From NCBI RefSeq assembly GCF_004118325.1, contig NZ_RDFA01000005.1:124001-188000 (forward strand): DNA of 64,000 nucleotides. The letters run 5' to 3'. The notes below the pieces were generated by a model. That model was not told the origin of the DNA, ran no database searches, and worked only from the letters and a program-made list of their open reading frames with translations. Below are positions 1 through 8,850 of the stretch, in pieces. The first letter of the stretch is position 1. Every line of letters begins with the position of its first letter. Source of the DNA: Halorientalis pallida. GTDB taxonomy: Archaea > Halobacteriota > Halobacteria > Halobacteriales > Haloarculaceae. The translations under genes and the position numbers were made by a program.

Positions 1-96
1 AGTAACGAGAACGAGTCTACTCGTTCAACCCGCTGCAATGGACGGGCTTCGGCCAGGGGAAACACAAAAACACCTCCGATGAAATGATGGAAGCAG

Positions 97-1854
97 ATGT
101 CGAGAGAAAATCTCGTGGAGGTCGAGTTCCGCCACGAGGACGAGGATACGTTACTGGCTGACGCTGGAGAGTCCTCTTACCTTGTTGAACATCTCCTTTC
201 CGTCCAGGCGAATCGACTCCAAGCTGGCCAGCCAGACTCCGAACTCCGTTCGCTCTCGCACCTCGACGAGGAGAACGTCAAGCTTCTCGAACACCAGGTT
301 GACGCCGCCCACCGCGCTCTCTTCGAGATGGACGGCAAGGCACTCCTCGCCGACGAGGTCGGCCTCGGCAAGACCATCGAGGTTGGAATGTTACTGAAGG
401 AGATGCACTACCGCGGTACCGACGACGCGGTGTTAATCCTCACGCCGGCACAGCTCGCACAGCAGTGGCAGGCCGAGATGCTGGAGAAGTTCGGCCTCAA
501 CTTCACCTGTAACTACGACGATGACTTCGCCGGATTCGATGCCCACGACCACATCATCGCCAGCATCGACACCGCCAAGAGCGATCGTCACCGCTCGACC
601 GTCCTCGGCCGCGACTGGGACGTCCTCGTGCTGGACGAGGCCCACTACGTGAAGAACGAGGATACCGACCGCTACGCTCTCCTTGAAAAGCTCTCCTATG
701 ACTACGCGTTCTTCCTCACGGCGACCCCCATCCAGAACAATGTCACCGACCTCTACAATATCATCTCGCTGCTCCGTCCGGGCCTATTCGGGACGCGCGA
801 GGCGTTCCACAACTACTTCGTCAACTCCTCGCAGGAGACGCTGGTCAACCGCAACGAACTCCAGAACCGGCTCCGAGAGGTGATGATCCGCAACCGCCGC
901 GAAGAGACGGACATCGACTTCACACCGCGCAACGTCACCACGCATACTTTCGATCCGTCGCCGGAGGAACGCGACCTCTACGAGGCAGTCACCGACTACG
1001 TTCGGACGGCGTACCGCGAGAGTCAGGGCCAGAAGCTCGTCCTGATGACTCTCCAGAAGGAAGTTGTCAGCAGCCCCGCCGCACTCAAACAGACCGTCGA
1101 GCGCCAGCCCGAAGGCGACGACGTAGAACCCGAACATGTCGCCCCGCTCAAGCAGATTCTGGAGCGGATCGACTCCATTGAGACGCCAACCAAGCTCGAA
1201 CGCGTCCAGCGCATCACTCGCGAGGCTCGAGACCGCGTCGACAAAGGACGAGTGATCGTCTTCACGCAGTTCCGGGCGACCCAACAGGAGTTGCTGGAGA
1301 CACTCGACGACAAGGGCTACACCACGCATCCGTTCCACGGTGGCCACTCCAGCGACGAGAAGGAGGAAATCGTCGAGCGGTTCGAGGAGGAGGGCGGTGT
1401 CCTCGTCTCGACGGATGCGATGAACGAGGGGCGCAACCTCCAGTTCTGCAACGTGATGGTCAACTACGACCTGCCGTGGAACCCGATGAAGGTGGAACAG
1501 CGCATCGGGCGCATCCACCGCATCGGACAGGATCGCGAGGTCTACGTGTTCAACACCGCGCTGAAAGATACCATCGAGGAATACGTGCTGGAACGGCTCT
1601 ACCACAAGATCGACCTGTTCCAGCAGTCTGTCGGTGAACTGAGCGAGATCCTGACCCGGCTGGAGGAGACCGGCCGTAACTTCGAGGACGAGGTGTTCGA
1701 GCGGCTGGTCGAAGCGGACTCCGAGATCGAGCTGGAAAACGACTTCGACGCGATGGCCGTCGACCTACAGGAGCAGCGCGACCTCGCCGACAAGGTCGAG
1801 GACTTCAACAGCGGCGTCTTCGAGGGGTTCGACTTGGGGGCCAGCGATGACTGA
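97..1854 (+). CDS. SNF2-family DEAD/DEAH helicase (RapA/HepA-like)
   Basis: A 585-residue superfamily 2 ATPase that should translocate on or remodel DNA. A Q-like EHQVDAA lies near residue 65, Walker A ADEVGLGKT at 85-93, a DEAH box (LDEAHYVKN) at about 179-187, TATPIQNN near 208-215, and the C-lobe motif VEQRIGRIHRIGQ near 466-478. Spacing and wording match SNF2/RapA-like proteins rather than true unwinding helicases. There is no recognisable DNA-binding appendage, so specificity may come from the next gene, whose ATG lies 8 bp inside this one. The left neighbour is outside the window. A short open frame (from base 6) overlaps this start but carries no recognisable family. Role in repair or in a defence module is inference. 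Confidence 0.93.
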   Translation: MSRENLVEVEFRHEDEDTLLADAGESSYLVEHLLSVQANRLQAGQPDSELRSLSHLDEENVKLLEHQVDAAHRALFEMDGKALLADEVGLGKTIEVGMLLKEMHYRGTDDAVLILTPAQLAQQWQAEMLEKFGLNFTCNYDDDFAGFDAHDHIIASIDTAKSDRHRSTVLGRDWDVLVLDEAHYVKNEDTDRYALLEKLSYDYAFFLTATPIQNNVTDLYNIISLLRPGLFGTREAFHNYFVNSSQETLVNRNELQNRLREVMIRNRREETDIDFTPRNVTTHTFDPSPEERDLYEAVTDYVRTAYRESQGQKLVLMTLQKEVVSSPAALKQTVERQPEGDDVEPEHVAPLKQILERIDSIETPTKLERVQRITREARDRVDKGRVIVFTQFRATQQELLETLDDKGYTTHPFHGGHSSDEKEEIVERFEEEGGVLVSTDAMNEGRNLQFCNVMVNYDLPWNPMKVEQRIGRIHRIGQDREVYVFNTALKDTIEEYVLERLYHKIDLFQQSVGELSEILTRLEETGRNFEDEVFERLVEADSEIELENDFDAMAVDLQEQRDLADKVEDFNSGVFEGFDLGASDD

Positions 1855-3007
1855 CGCCGCCCTCGCGGTCACAGAGCGGGCTGTCGAGCGGTTCGCTGAG
1901 AGCTATCTCACGTCTCTCGGAGCCGAGATTACGAAGGAGGGACGGCGGTGGACGGTCACCCTTCCCGAGGGCGCCCCCACTGATCTTGAACTGGATGGGG
2001 CGGTGCTGGAGATCACCGACGATCCGAACGATGTGGACGAGGAGGCCTTTGCCATCGCTCCAGAGAGTCCATTCGTAGAGCGGATGCTCGACGAAGCGGC
2101 CGACCGAACCCCCACTGGTTCACTGGCGCTAACTGGCGAGCGGGTAGATATTCAACTCCCGCCGTGGCTGACTGATGGCCCGGTCGACGTTGTGGATCAG
2201 ACGTTCACGCCGTACTACGACCGGCGGGCGGTCTGTGCGCTCTTTCACGTTGGAATCGAGACCGTCAGCGAATATCAGCGGGAAGAGCTTCACGCCGTCG
2301 CGATCGATCTCAACGATCACGAGGAGCGTCCCCGACTCGCAGACACGTATCTTGAGTTGACCGACGACGAACAACCTGAACTCGACGAGGGGCGGGCCAT
2401 CGACGAGCAGGAGCTGACGGACGCACTCGATGTTGCATATGCCACCCTCGAAAACGAGCTATCGTCGACGGTACGAGAGACTCGCGAGCGGGCGACACGT
2501 GCCGCCGAGGTCGAACTTGACGAGTATCGCCAGTTCGTACGCCAGCGACGTGACGAACTATCGGACGAGATCGATAGCCTGACGACGCGAATAGAGGACG
2601 TGACCGAAACGATCGATACTGCCTCCCAACAGGAGGAACGCGTCGAGGCGCTCCGGAAGCGGAAGGAACTCCGAGCAGAACGGGATGATCTCCGTTCCGA
2701 ATTAGACGACTTGACGACCAAGATTGAAGCTGGATTCCCCGACAAGCGCCAAGAGATACGGGAGCGCCACGCCCTCACTGTCCGTCTGCGACCGGTGGCT
2801 GCGACAGCAGTTTCGTACGAACGTGGCGATCTCGATCTCACGCTAGGAGCTGACGAGACTACAATCTCGAAATCGTACGGATACGCCCTCGGTGTCGGCG
2901 TCGTAGAAGAAGTCGCCTGCGACAGGTGTGGACAACAACTGACGGCCGAGAACCCACTGGATATAGATGGGAAGCAAACGGTGGGAGCAGCCTGTTGTGA
3001 CGATTGA
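1847..3007 (+). CDS. Coiled-coil protein with C-terminal zinc ribbon, helicase partner
   Basis: A 386-residue protein of unrecognised family. Residues 1-170 are acidic and globular, with alternating beta-like segments. About 205-308 is a long charged coiled coil (many ERVEALRKRKELR-type heptads). The C-terminus has a CDRCGQQL pair near 357-360 and a terminal Cys-Cys pair at 383-384, which together could bind one zinc. The start overlaps the helicase end by 8 bp in another frame, so the two are very probably translated together and may form one complex. The stop is followed 4 bp later by the convergent end of a PIN-like gene. The function is unknown; a DNA-targeting or dimerising subunit for the SNF2 motor is inference. 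Confidence 0.82.
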   Translation: MTDAALAVTERAVERFAESYLTSLGAEITKEGRRWTVTLPEGAPTDLELDGAVLEITDDPNDVDEEAFAIAPESPFVERMLDEAADRTPTGSLALTGERVDIQLPPWLTDGPVDVVDQTFTPYYDRRAVCALFHVGIETVSEYQREELHAVAIDLNDHEERPRLADTYLELTDDEQPELDEGRAIDEQELTDALDVAYATLENELSSTVRETRERATRAAEVELDEYRQFVRQRRDELSDEIDSLTTRIEDVTETIDTASQQEERVEALRKRKELRAERDDLRSELDDLTTKIEAGFPDKRQEIRERHALTVRLRPVAATAVSYERGDLDLTLGADETTISKSYGYALGVGVVEEVACDRCGQQLTAENPLDIDGKQTVGAACCDD

Positions 3008-3011
3008 TCGG

Positions 3012-3716
3012 TTAGTCACCCACCCGATAGAGGAGAACATCTGAAGGGTGAGCGAGAACGCTCCCCACCAGAGCATCGGTGGTTGACCCGGCGGTCGAAA
3101 CGCCGAACGCACAGACGGAAGCCGGATCTTGATACCCAACGTCGATCAGGGTCTCCCGTAGCTCGGGTGCCAACTCTGCCTTCCCCACATCGACTGTTGG
3201 CACTCCCGCATCGCGGAACGCCTCGAAAGCCGCCGATGTCCTCGACAACACGAGTTCGCCGGAGTGCAGGAAAGAAAACTCTTCGTCAAGGATTGCCAGT
3301 AACCGCTCTTGCCGATCAGGATCGTCAACGACGTTTGCCCATTCGAGGTCAGTCGACCCTGTCTCACTGGAGTAGGTCTCAACGTCATTCTCATCGAGAA
3401 GGTCGACAACATCGTCTGGGAATGCCGCTTCGGCCTGTCCCCGGTAGAAGTCCCATATGTCCGTCTTCTGTACGGTTGACTGTTCCTCGCTCGATAGGAG
3501 TTCGTGAAAGGTTTCGGGCACGTACAAGTCTCCAAGACGAGGTTCCGTAGGTGTTCGACCGAGTGTAGCCTGCGTCTGTGATGCAAAGACTGTGGAGTCG
3601 GTCAACCGTTCGAGGGAGCGGTTGGCAACAAGGAGTGACGGGTCGAGCAGTACGTCGATCGGTGGTTGGAATTTGCGGTCGAGTTCGGTTCTGAGTTGAT
3701 CGTTGCCAGCGCTCAT
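3012..3716 (-). CDS. PIN-like domain protein
   Basis: About 234 residues. The ATG at 3716 is preferred over a GTG two codons upstream. The N-terminal region reads IDVLLDPSLLVANRS, then LYVPETFHELL some 40 residues later, then a late LVLSRTSAAFEAF stretch. This is the order of the first strand with Asp, the helix with Glu and the later strand in PIN-like nucleases, so an RNase fold is likely. Identity to any named family was not recognised. It converges tail-to-tail on the coiled-coil gene with a 4-bp gap, so it is not in that operon, but the location suggests a functional neighbourhood. Confidence 0.7.
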   Translation of the reverse strand: MSAGNDQLRTELDRKFQPPIDVLLDPSLLVANRSLERLTDSTVFASQTQATLGRTPTEPRLGDLYVPETFHELLSSEEQSTVQKTDIWDFYRGQAEAAFPDDVVDLLDENDVETYSSETGSTDLEWANVVDDPDRQERLLAILDEEFSFLHSGELVLSRTSAAFEAFRDAGVPTVDVGKAELAPELRETLIDVGYQDPASVCAFGVSTAGSTTDALVGSVLAHPSDVLLYRVGD

Positions 3717-3895
3717 TGTCACTTTATGCAGTACAACCCCTGATAAATCATGGTAGCACTACGTTGTAGATGGATACAACAGACTGCCAACTTTGGGTCT
3801 ACGTGCGAACCAAACCACACAGGTTTGTCTATCAGCACTGGCGTCAGCCGACTTTACAATTTAGTCGGAAAGATGACGTTAATGAACGCCTCCAA

Positions 3896-4768
3896 CTAAG
3901 AATTACTAGTAGACCCATCACGCATTAGAAACCAGCCGACAAGCGCGAATCCGATACCGTACAGGAATCCGACGCCGTGAGCAACGATGTTGATCGTCGA
4001 GTCATCAGTCACCACCTGCGCTGGGAACATAACAAGCATGAACAGCACTAACATCATCACCACGAGTGCGACAAATCCAGCGTGCATTCCCCAATCAATC
4101 CACGCCTCACGAGAGGGTGGCCACTCTGTGACCCGGGCCAAATCCCAGCCAATCAGGAAACCACCGAGGATTGCAAGTCCGAGCATTTTGAAGCTCTGTC
4201 CCCCGCTGTAGATGAGGCCGACGGTAGCCTCCAAGATGATGAAGGCACCAAAGCCGAGTCGCCAGGCACTCTGGAGGGAGTACCAGCGTGCGACCAGTCC
4301 GAAGAGTGCGGCGAAGGCGACACCGATGACACCGGATGCCACGCCCGAAAAGCCTCGCTCTGTAGGTGCCGCTTCCGGGGCGACGATACTGACCACGACG
4401 AAACTCGTGGCCAAGACCATCACTGGGAGCACGACGAGCAGTGGTCCCAAAAGCAAGTGGAACAACCGGCGCTGCCCGGCCATCCGATAGAGCCCCGACG
4501 CGAGCGAGCCGGCGATGAGGAATGTAGTAACGTTCCCGAAAAGATGCTGTGCATCATGGTGGACATACGCGGCCGTCAGAAAGCCCCAAAGATTGACTGC
4601 TTGATGGTCGAATGCCAGCAAAGCGTGAATTGACGGTCGCAACAGATAGTGAATCGCAACGACGAGGGTTGCGACGGACCCGAGCAGCAGGCTATCGATG
4701 ATCGCCGCGCGTGATGGAAGCCACGCTCGGACCGGTACACCAGCAATCTCAGTGGACATTGGTTTCAT
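3896..4768 (-). CDS. Rhomboid-family intramembrane serine protease
   Basis: About 290 residues with at least six membrane segments. Family hallmarks are visible: HHDAQHLFGN (the HxxxHxxxN motif of TM2), GFSGVASG holding the GxSG nucleophile serine, and INIVAHGVGFLYG holding the catalytic histidine near the C-terminus. The Ser-His dyad is therefore intact and cleavage of membrane protein substrates is expected. ATGs at 4768 and 4759 are both plausible; the longer frame to 4798 needs a GTG. It is transcribed away from the small Cys-rich/winged-helix operon. The substrate is unknown. Confidence 0.85.
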   Translation of the reverse strand: MKPMSTEIAGVPVRAWLPSRAAIIDSLLLGSVATLVVAIHYLLRPSIHALLAFDHQAVNLWGFLTAAYVHHDAQHLFGNVTTFLIAGSLASGLYRMAGQRRLFHLLLGPLLVVLPVMVLATSFVVVSIVAPEAAPTERGFSGVASGVIGVAFAALFGLVARWYSLQSAWRLGFGAFIILEATVGLIYSGGQSFKMLGLAILGGFLIGWDLARVTEWPPSREAWIDWGMHAGFVALVVMMLVLFMLVMFPAQVVTDDSTINIVAHGVGFLYGIGFALVGWFLMRDGSTSNS

Positions 4769-4899
4769 CAAGCCTCCCTGGTCTATTCGGAATAACACTC
4801 GAGGGTCGATACACCAGCAGCGACCAGCGTGTCCTATCAGGACTTCCTGGTCCGTCGGGATGACCGAACATGGTCAGCAGAATAAAGCGCAGGGACAAC

Positions 4900-4907
4900 T
4901 ATATAAA
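4900..4907 (+). promoter_or_regulatory. TATA box of the Cys-rich microprotein operon
   Basis: TATATAAA is centred about 26 bp upstream of the ATG at 4930. That is the spacing expected if transcription begins at the start codon itself, giving the leaderless mRNA usual in haloarchaea. Confidence 0.6.
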
Positions 4908-4929
4908 TGCGAGACGTTTCAATTGATTT

Positions 4930-5022
4930 ATGGCTTGCAGATATGTCTGCAGAACCTGCAGCAGTGATGAGTGGTTCTGCAGAGGTGTCTGCAGGGGCCG
5001 TCTTGGCGGTGAAACCGGATGA
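4930..5022 (+). CDS. Cys-rich microprotein (30 aa), putative zinc-binding
   Basis: A 30-codon ORF with five cysteines at residues 3, 7, 10, 17 and 21. The knuckle-like groups are CRYVCRTC and FCRGVC, and the rest is rich in Arg and Gly. Three independent cues support it. A TATA box sits at the leaderless distance. The stop overlaps the next gene's start as ATGA. The cysteines fall in two spaced groups, as in the small CPxCG-type zinc-finger proteins known from haloarchaea. Four CTGCAG hexamers (4947, 4956, 4977, 4989) encode parts of the Cys-Arg pairs. An alternative 27-codon frame (ATG 4943, Ala/Ser/Val-rich) overlaps it but lacks the TATA spacing and the clean overlap. No family was recognised. 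Confidence 0.55.
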   Translation: MACRYVCRTCSSDEWFCRGVCRGRLGGETG

Positions 5023-5633
5023 CTGACCGACTGCTTCGACTCCGAGAGGAGTACGACCAGACGAATCAGGAAACGAAGCGTGCAATAGGGAAATACATTC
5101 ACGACCGACCAGGGCGCTGGATTCCGAAACAGCAACTCGTCACGGAGTTCGACCTTGACGAAAGCGTCGTTGGACGTCACCTCGATGATTTCCACGAAGA
5201 TAGCTTCGTCCAGAGTCGACACGACGAACAGGGGCGGCGGACGGTTAGGTGGGACGGCCCCGGTGCTGGCGGGCTCGAATACCGACTTCGACAGTTGCTT
5301 CCTGAGCGGGTATGGCGCGCTGGTCAGGAGGTTCGCCCGCTGTTCACACTCGATGTCCTCGGCGGTGCGTACCCGATCACGCTGTTCGCAGGCCTGCTGT
5401 GGGTGAGCGGCATCGTGACCGGGCTCTTCTTCCTCTTCGTGTTGTACTCGCCGTGGGACTCTATACTGGGGGTCACCGTGACCGATGCGTTGGTGCTGAC
5501 CGGTACTGTGACAGTGTTCGCGTCGCTGTTGTTCGTGTTCATCCCACTTGCGTATATTCTGGACCGAGTACTCACTCGTGGCCTAAACTGGGTTACTGGA
5601 CACGTCCGCGATGACCAACGCGACAAAAAGTAG
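5019..5633 (+). CDS. Winged-helix protein with two membrane segments
   Basis: A 204-residue protein. Residues 1-70 look like a winged helix (QQLVTEFDLDESVVGRHLDDFHED), residues 80-105 are a basic linker, and two hydrophobic segments lie near 115-140 and 150-178. A short basic tail follows. It looks like a membrane-tethered transcription regulator, or a DNA-binding protein that reports on the membrane. It overlaps the Cys-rich microprotein by 4 bp (ATGA), so it should be translationally coupled to it. Its targets and signal are unknown. Confidence 0.8.
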   Translation: MTDRLLRLREEYDQTNQETKRAIGKYIHDRPGRWIPKQQLVTEFDLDESVVGRHLDDFHEDSFVQSRHDEQGRRTVRWDGPGAGGLEYRLRQLLPERVWRAGQEVRPLFTLDVLGGAYPITLFAGLLWVSGIVTGLFFLFVLYSPWDSILGVTVTDALVLTGTVTVFASLLFVFIPLAYILDRVLTRGLNWVTGHVRDDQRDKK

Positions 5634-6071
5634 CGGTTAACTCGTTGCCTCGAAGGAGCTCCCGCAGAGGTTTATTATCGAGTGCCGACAGCGGGGGGTC
5701 GATGGCCGGCCGCGGGCATACTAGTAGTCGTTCGATTTGGAACGCCTACATGGCATCCATTACCCCTCGCTTGTAGTCAGGGACAACACAGTGATTATTT
5801 GAGGTCGTGATTATCGCGCTAATCTCGACTTTCAGGGGAGGAGTGCCGCAGGACGGAACTGAGTTGGACCCGACTCAGCAGATCGCATGGCACTCCAGAT
5901 AAATCGTTGGCATAGCGGGTCTTAACGACCCGTCAGATGTCTGTCTGACCTCTATCTGTCCGATCTCATTGAGTAGTGCTTCACACACCGTGTTTCTAGT
6001 GAAAACACGCACGCAGTCTGTCGTTTTTTCAGCGGAAACGTAGGGGTTAGCGGTAGGAGGAACGGCGTAGG
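5634..6071. other. Intergenic region with a degenerate palindrome
   Basis: No convincing gene. A minus-strand open frame at 5875-6111 (GTG start) overlaps the zinc-ribbon gene and looks like a shadow. At 5803-5830 is an imperfect inverted repeat (GGTCGTGATTA, 6-bp loop, TAATCTCGACT). It resembles the perfect palindrome upstream of the recombinase at 51233-51262. Confidence 0.4.
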
Positions 6072-6296
6072 TCAGGTCCGCTCGACCTCGCTGTGAGAAA
6101 TTGGAAGACACTGGAAGGTCACCTCCTGTAGCTGTGGGCAGTCACACTCGACTTGGATGATGAGTTTATCTCGGTGGGAGGTGTCAAGCAGGGCAGTCAG
6201 ATCGTCGGTGTAGATAGCACCGTCAGTTTTGAGTGAGAGTGTGACCTGCTCGCCGCAGCGTCCGCAGACACGTCCTAGCTCGATTGGCACACCCAT
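6072..6296 (-). CDS. Small zinc-ribbon-like protein
   Basis: A 74-residue protein with an N-terminal CGRCGEQV pair and a second pair CDCPQ about 40 residues later, enough for one zinc ribbon. The middle (LSLKTDGAIYTDDLTALLD and the following strand) looks like a beta-rich scaffold. No family was recognised. It stands alone between two plus-strand genes. Confidence 0.55.
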   Translation of the reverse strand: MGVPIELGRVCGRCGEQVTLSLKTDGAIYTDDLTALLDTSHRDKLIIQVECDCPQLQEVTFQCLPISHSEVERT

Positions 6297-6471
6297 ACAG
6301 ATGTGGTGAAGTGGACGGATCTAGAGTGTATTCCAACCGGGGTGAAACTGAAACTGGTGAGTTGAGGCTATCTGATATCAGATACGTGTCTGACTGTGTA
6401 TTCCGCAGCGATCATAATGCGGCCGACCCGGAAGGTTTCACCTGCACATAAGATGTCTTTTTGCCCAAATC

Positions 6472-6479
6472 TATATTTT
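6472..6479 (+). promoter_or_regulatory. TATA box for the winged-helix regulator
   Basis: TATATTTT lies about 37 bp ahead of the ATG at 6513. It predicts a transcript start around 6500 and so favours 6513 over the upstream in-frame ATGs of the longer open frame. Confidence 0.45.
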
Positions 6480-6512
6480 ATCCACGCTAAGAAATGGAGG
6501 CACTACAGATCG

Positions 6513-7034
6513 ATGAAATCTGAGCCACTCGAGGAGTACAACGATATGAACGAGGCAGCAGTGGCCGAGTGGAAGAGCGAGACGACAACGCGAGAACGAA
6601 TCAAGGCCATCATCACGCGAACGACCGAGCCCACGCCAGCCTCCGAAATCGCCGAGAAAGCACGTGCGAGTAAGCCGGTGGTCCGTGACGAACTCAACGA
6701 GCTCACGGAACTCGGACTCGTCGAGAAAATCGACGGCGGTCAGGGTGCATTGTACAAGCGCAACGACCAGATGTATATCTACCAGCAGGTGCTGAAGCTT
6801 CACGACGAATACTCCGAGGACGAATTGATTGGGACATTGCAGGAATTGAAGCAGACGGTCCAGGACATCAGGACGAAATATAACGTCGAATCACCTGCAG
6901 AACTCGCACAGGAACTCGACCCAGACGATCAGGACGGCTGGGACGACCATACAACGTGGCAAACCGCCCAGAAGAATCTCTACCTCGCGAAAGCGGCGAT
7001 CAGCTTCTATGACGCGCAAAAAGTGGTTGCCTGA
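6513..7034 (+). CDS. Winged-helix transcriptional regulator
   Basis: 173 residues from the chosen ATG (MKSEPLEEYND). The frame stays open upstream to 6396, but the TATA box at 6472 would leave that part untranscribed. A helix-turn-helix is clear (TPASEIAEKARASKPVVRDELNELTELGLVEKI), followed by a charged helical C-terminus (DELIGTLQELKQTVQDIR) for dimerisation. It resembles the common haloarchaeal winged-helix family annotated DUF7342; that assignment is from memory of the family style. The target is unknown. Confidence 0.78.
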   Translation: MKSEPLEEYNDMNEAAVAEWKSETTTRERIKAIITRTTEPTPASEIAEKARASKPVVRDELNELTELGLVEKIDGGQGALYKRNDQMYIYQQVLKLHDEYSEDELIGTLQELKQTVQDIRTKYNVESPAELAQELDPDDQDGWDDHTTWQTAQKNLYLAKAAISFYDAQKVVA

Positions 7035-7041
7035 GAATATC

Positions 7042-7140
7042 GTATCTAACTGATCATTCGAAGTCGGCAAGTGACGTTTGCTCCAACTTCTCCTGAACGT
7101 CATCTACAATGTCTATGTCCCCGTTCACGTCGGTCTGGAA
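7042..7140 (-). pseudogene. Possible C-terminal gene remnant
   Basis: Reading the minus strand, about 30 codons ending near 7055 give a protein-like tail (GEFQTDVNGDIDIVDD, then VQEKLEQTSLADFE and a stop). The frame is closed by a stop immediately upstream and no start is available. It may be the stub of a deleted gene that once converged on the winged-helix regulator. Evidence is only the protein-like composition. Confidence 0.25.
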
Positions 7141-7217
7141 CTCACCGATCTAGCAATAGTCATCCGAGCACCTGAACGTCGCCTGTCGTGGTCGATAGCC
7201 ATGAGAAGGTCGCAGAG

Positions 7218-8843
7218 CTAGTCGTCGTCAGCCGCCGAAACGGACACCGCGGGACTCTCGTCAGTACGTCCTGCACGAGCTTGGAATTCGTCGAGTTCCC
7301 CACGAAGAGTGAGAACGCGCCGACTGAAATCCGCTATCTCACTGGCCATCTCGTCCAGCATTGACTCCTGCTGTGATGCGGTCGTCGCGAGTTCGTCGGT
7401 ATTGGACGCTGTTTCAGAGACCGACTCCGAAAGTTCGTCCACGATCGCGACGACTTCTTGTGTCGATTCGGCCTGCTCGTCAGTAGCCTGGTCGACCTCT
7501 TGAATTGCCGTATTCACTTCGGCGACATCACCGACGATATTCTCCAATTGTGTGATCGTCCGTCCGACTGTCTCACTCCCATCCGACACCTGCTGCTGGA
7601 CTCCCGTGATTTCCTCCCGAGTCGTCTCCATCTCGGCCTGGATCTCCTCGATGAGGCTCTCCACCTCCGATGTCGCCTCACTTGTCTCCTCCGCCAGTTG
7701 CTTCACCTCACTGGCGACGACGGCGAAACCCTCACCCGCATCGCCGGCTCGTGCCGCCTCGATGGACGCGTTCAGCGCCAAGATATTGGTCTCTTCCGCG
7801 ATCCCGTCGATCAACTCGACGATCTCGGCCACTTCGTCTGTGATTTGGCTCAGACTCTCGACTGCTGAGACAGCCTGCCGAGTCTGGTGGTTGATCTTGT
7901 CCAGAGCGCTCTGTGCGGCCGACGAATTGTCCTGTGCTTCGCGCCCGATCTCAGTGACAGTCTCAGTCTGGTCGGCGATCTGGGTGACTGAAGACGATAG
8001 CTCTTCGACGGTCGCAGACACCGTCGACAACTCCTGAGCGGCGTCACTCAGTTGTTCTTGCTGAGTCGCGCTCCGGTCGGCGATCGTATCAGCAGTGGCC
8101 GACACCAGTGCAGACTGGTCGGCCACCTCGTCACCAGACGCCTCGACGTTCTCGCTTTTGTCGTCGACCGTTCGTGCGACCGACTGGGTCTGAGCGATCA
8201 GTCCTTCGAGCGTCTCCAGCGTCTCGTTCAGTTGTTCCCCGACCTCGGCCATCGAATCGCTCAGACTCTCCGGATCGACACGTTCGGTCAGGTTGCCGTT
8301 CGCGACTGCCGACAGTGTCTCGGTGTACTCCGATGCCTTCAGTTCGAGATGCGAAGCAAGTGCGTCGGCTTCGTTGCGCTTCTGTTCGGCCTCGTCGCGA
8401 GCGGCTTCGGCCCCTTCCTTCGCTTCTTCTGCCTCCTCACGAGCCTGTTGGGCATCGCTCAGAGCAGTCTCGATCGAGCCAGCGGTGCGGTCGAGCGCAT
8501 CGAATATCTGACCGATCTCGTCCAGCCGAGCCGTGTTGACTCTGTCTTCGTAGTCCCCCTCGTCGATCCGGTTCACCTGAGCATTGATCTGCTTGAGTGC
8601 CCTGTACATCTCCGCATATCCGAGGAGGCCTGTCGTCGCTACGACGGCCGCGATAAATATAGCCGCGAGTAGCACGCTGTCGAACAGCACGACAGCGAGA
8701 GCAGGGCCGAGCGTGACCGACAGAATCGGTCCGAGGATGAACAGTCGCAATCCTAGCCCACGACGCAGTACCACCGGAAGGTACGGTTCGATTTCCATTG
8801 GCAGCCGCCCGATCGCTGACAGGATTCGACCAGTCGCACTCAT
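7218..8843 (-). CDS. Methyl-accepting chemotaxis transducer (copy 1)
   Basis: A 541-residue transducer. Two adjacent membrane segments lie at about 28-75 with almost no external loop, so it lacks a classical outside sensor domain. A HAMP region follows ([20 protein letters not shown]) near 80-130, then a long coiled coil. The MCP signalling tip is near 345-385 ([18 protein letters not shown] and [16 protein letters not shown]). It should relay to CheA/CheW, perhaps sensing a membrane or cytoplasmic cue. It is divergent from a STAS-like gene, and this gene pair is repeated in mirror orientation at 47.8-49.9 kb with a near-identical transducer. Confidence 0.95.
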   Translation of the reverse strand: MSATGRILSAIGRLPMEIEPYLPVVLRRGLGLRLFILGPILSVTLGPALAVVLFDSVLLAAIFIAAVVATTGLLGYAEMYRALKQINAQVNRIDEGDYEDRVNTARLDEIGQIFDALDRTAGSIETALSDAQQAREEAEEAKEGAEAARDEAEQKRNEADALASHLELKASEYTETLSAVANGNLTERVDPESLSDSMAEVGEQLNETLETLEGLIAQTQSVARTVDDKSENVEASGDEVADQSALVSATADTIADRSATQQEQLSDAAQELSTVSATVEELSSSVTQIADQTETVTEIGREAQDNSSAAQSALDKINHQTRQAVSAVESLSQITDEVAEIVELIDGIAEETNILALNASIEAARAGDAGEGFAVVASEVKQLAEETSEATSEVESLIEEIQAEMETTREEITGVQQQVSDGSETVGRTITQLENIVGDVAEVNTAIQEVDQATDEQAESTQEVVAIVDELSESVSETASNTDELATTASQQESMLDEMASEIADFSRRVLTLRGELDEFQARAGRTDESPAVSVSAADDD

Positions 8844-8850
8844 CTATGTC

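Noticed and set aside
784-1605. 273-residue minus-strand frame in the helicase
   Set aside because: Shadow frame opposite the clear SNF2 motifs.
4943-5026. 27-codon Ala/Ser/Val-rich ORF overlapping the Cys-rich microprotein
   Set aside because: Its ATG is 13 bp too far from the TATA box for a leaderless start and its stop does not form the ATGA overlap; the 4930 frame fits better.
5875-6111. 78-residue minus-strand ORF
   Set aside because: GTG start, overlaps the zinc-ribbon gene, and no family-like pattern.
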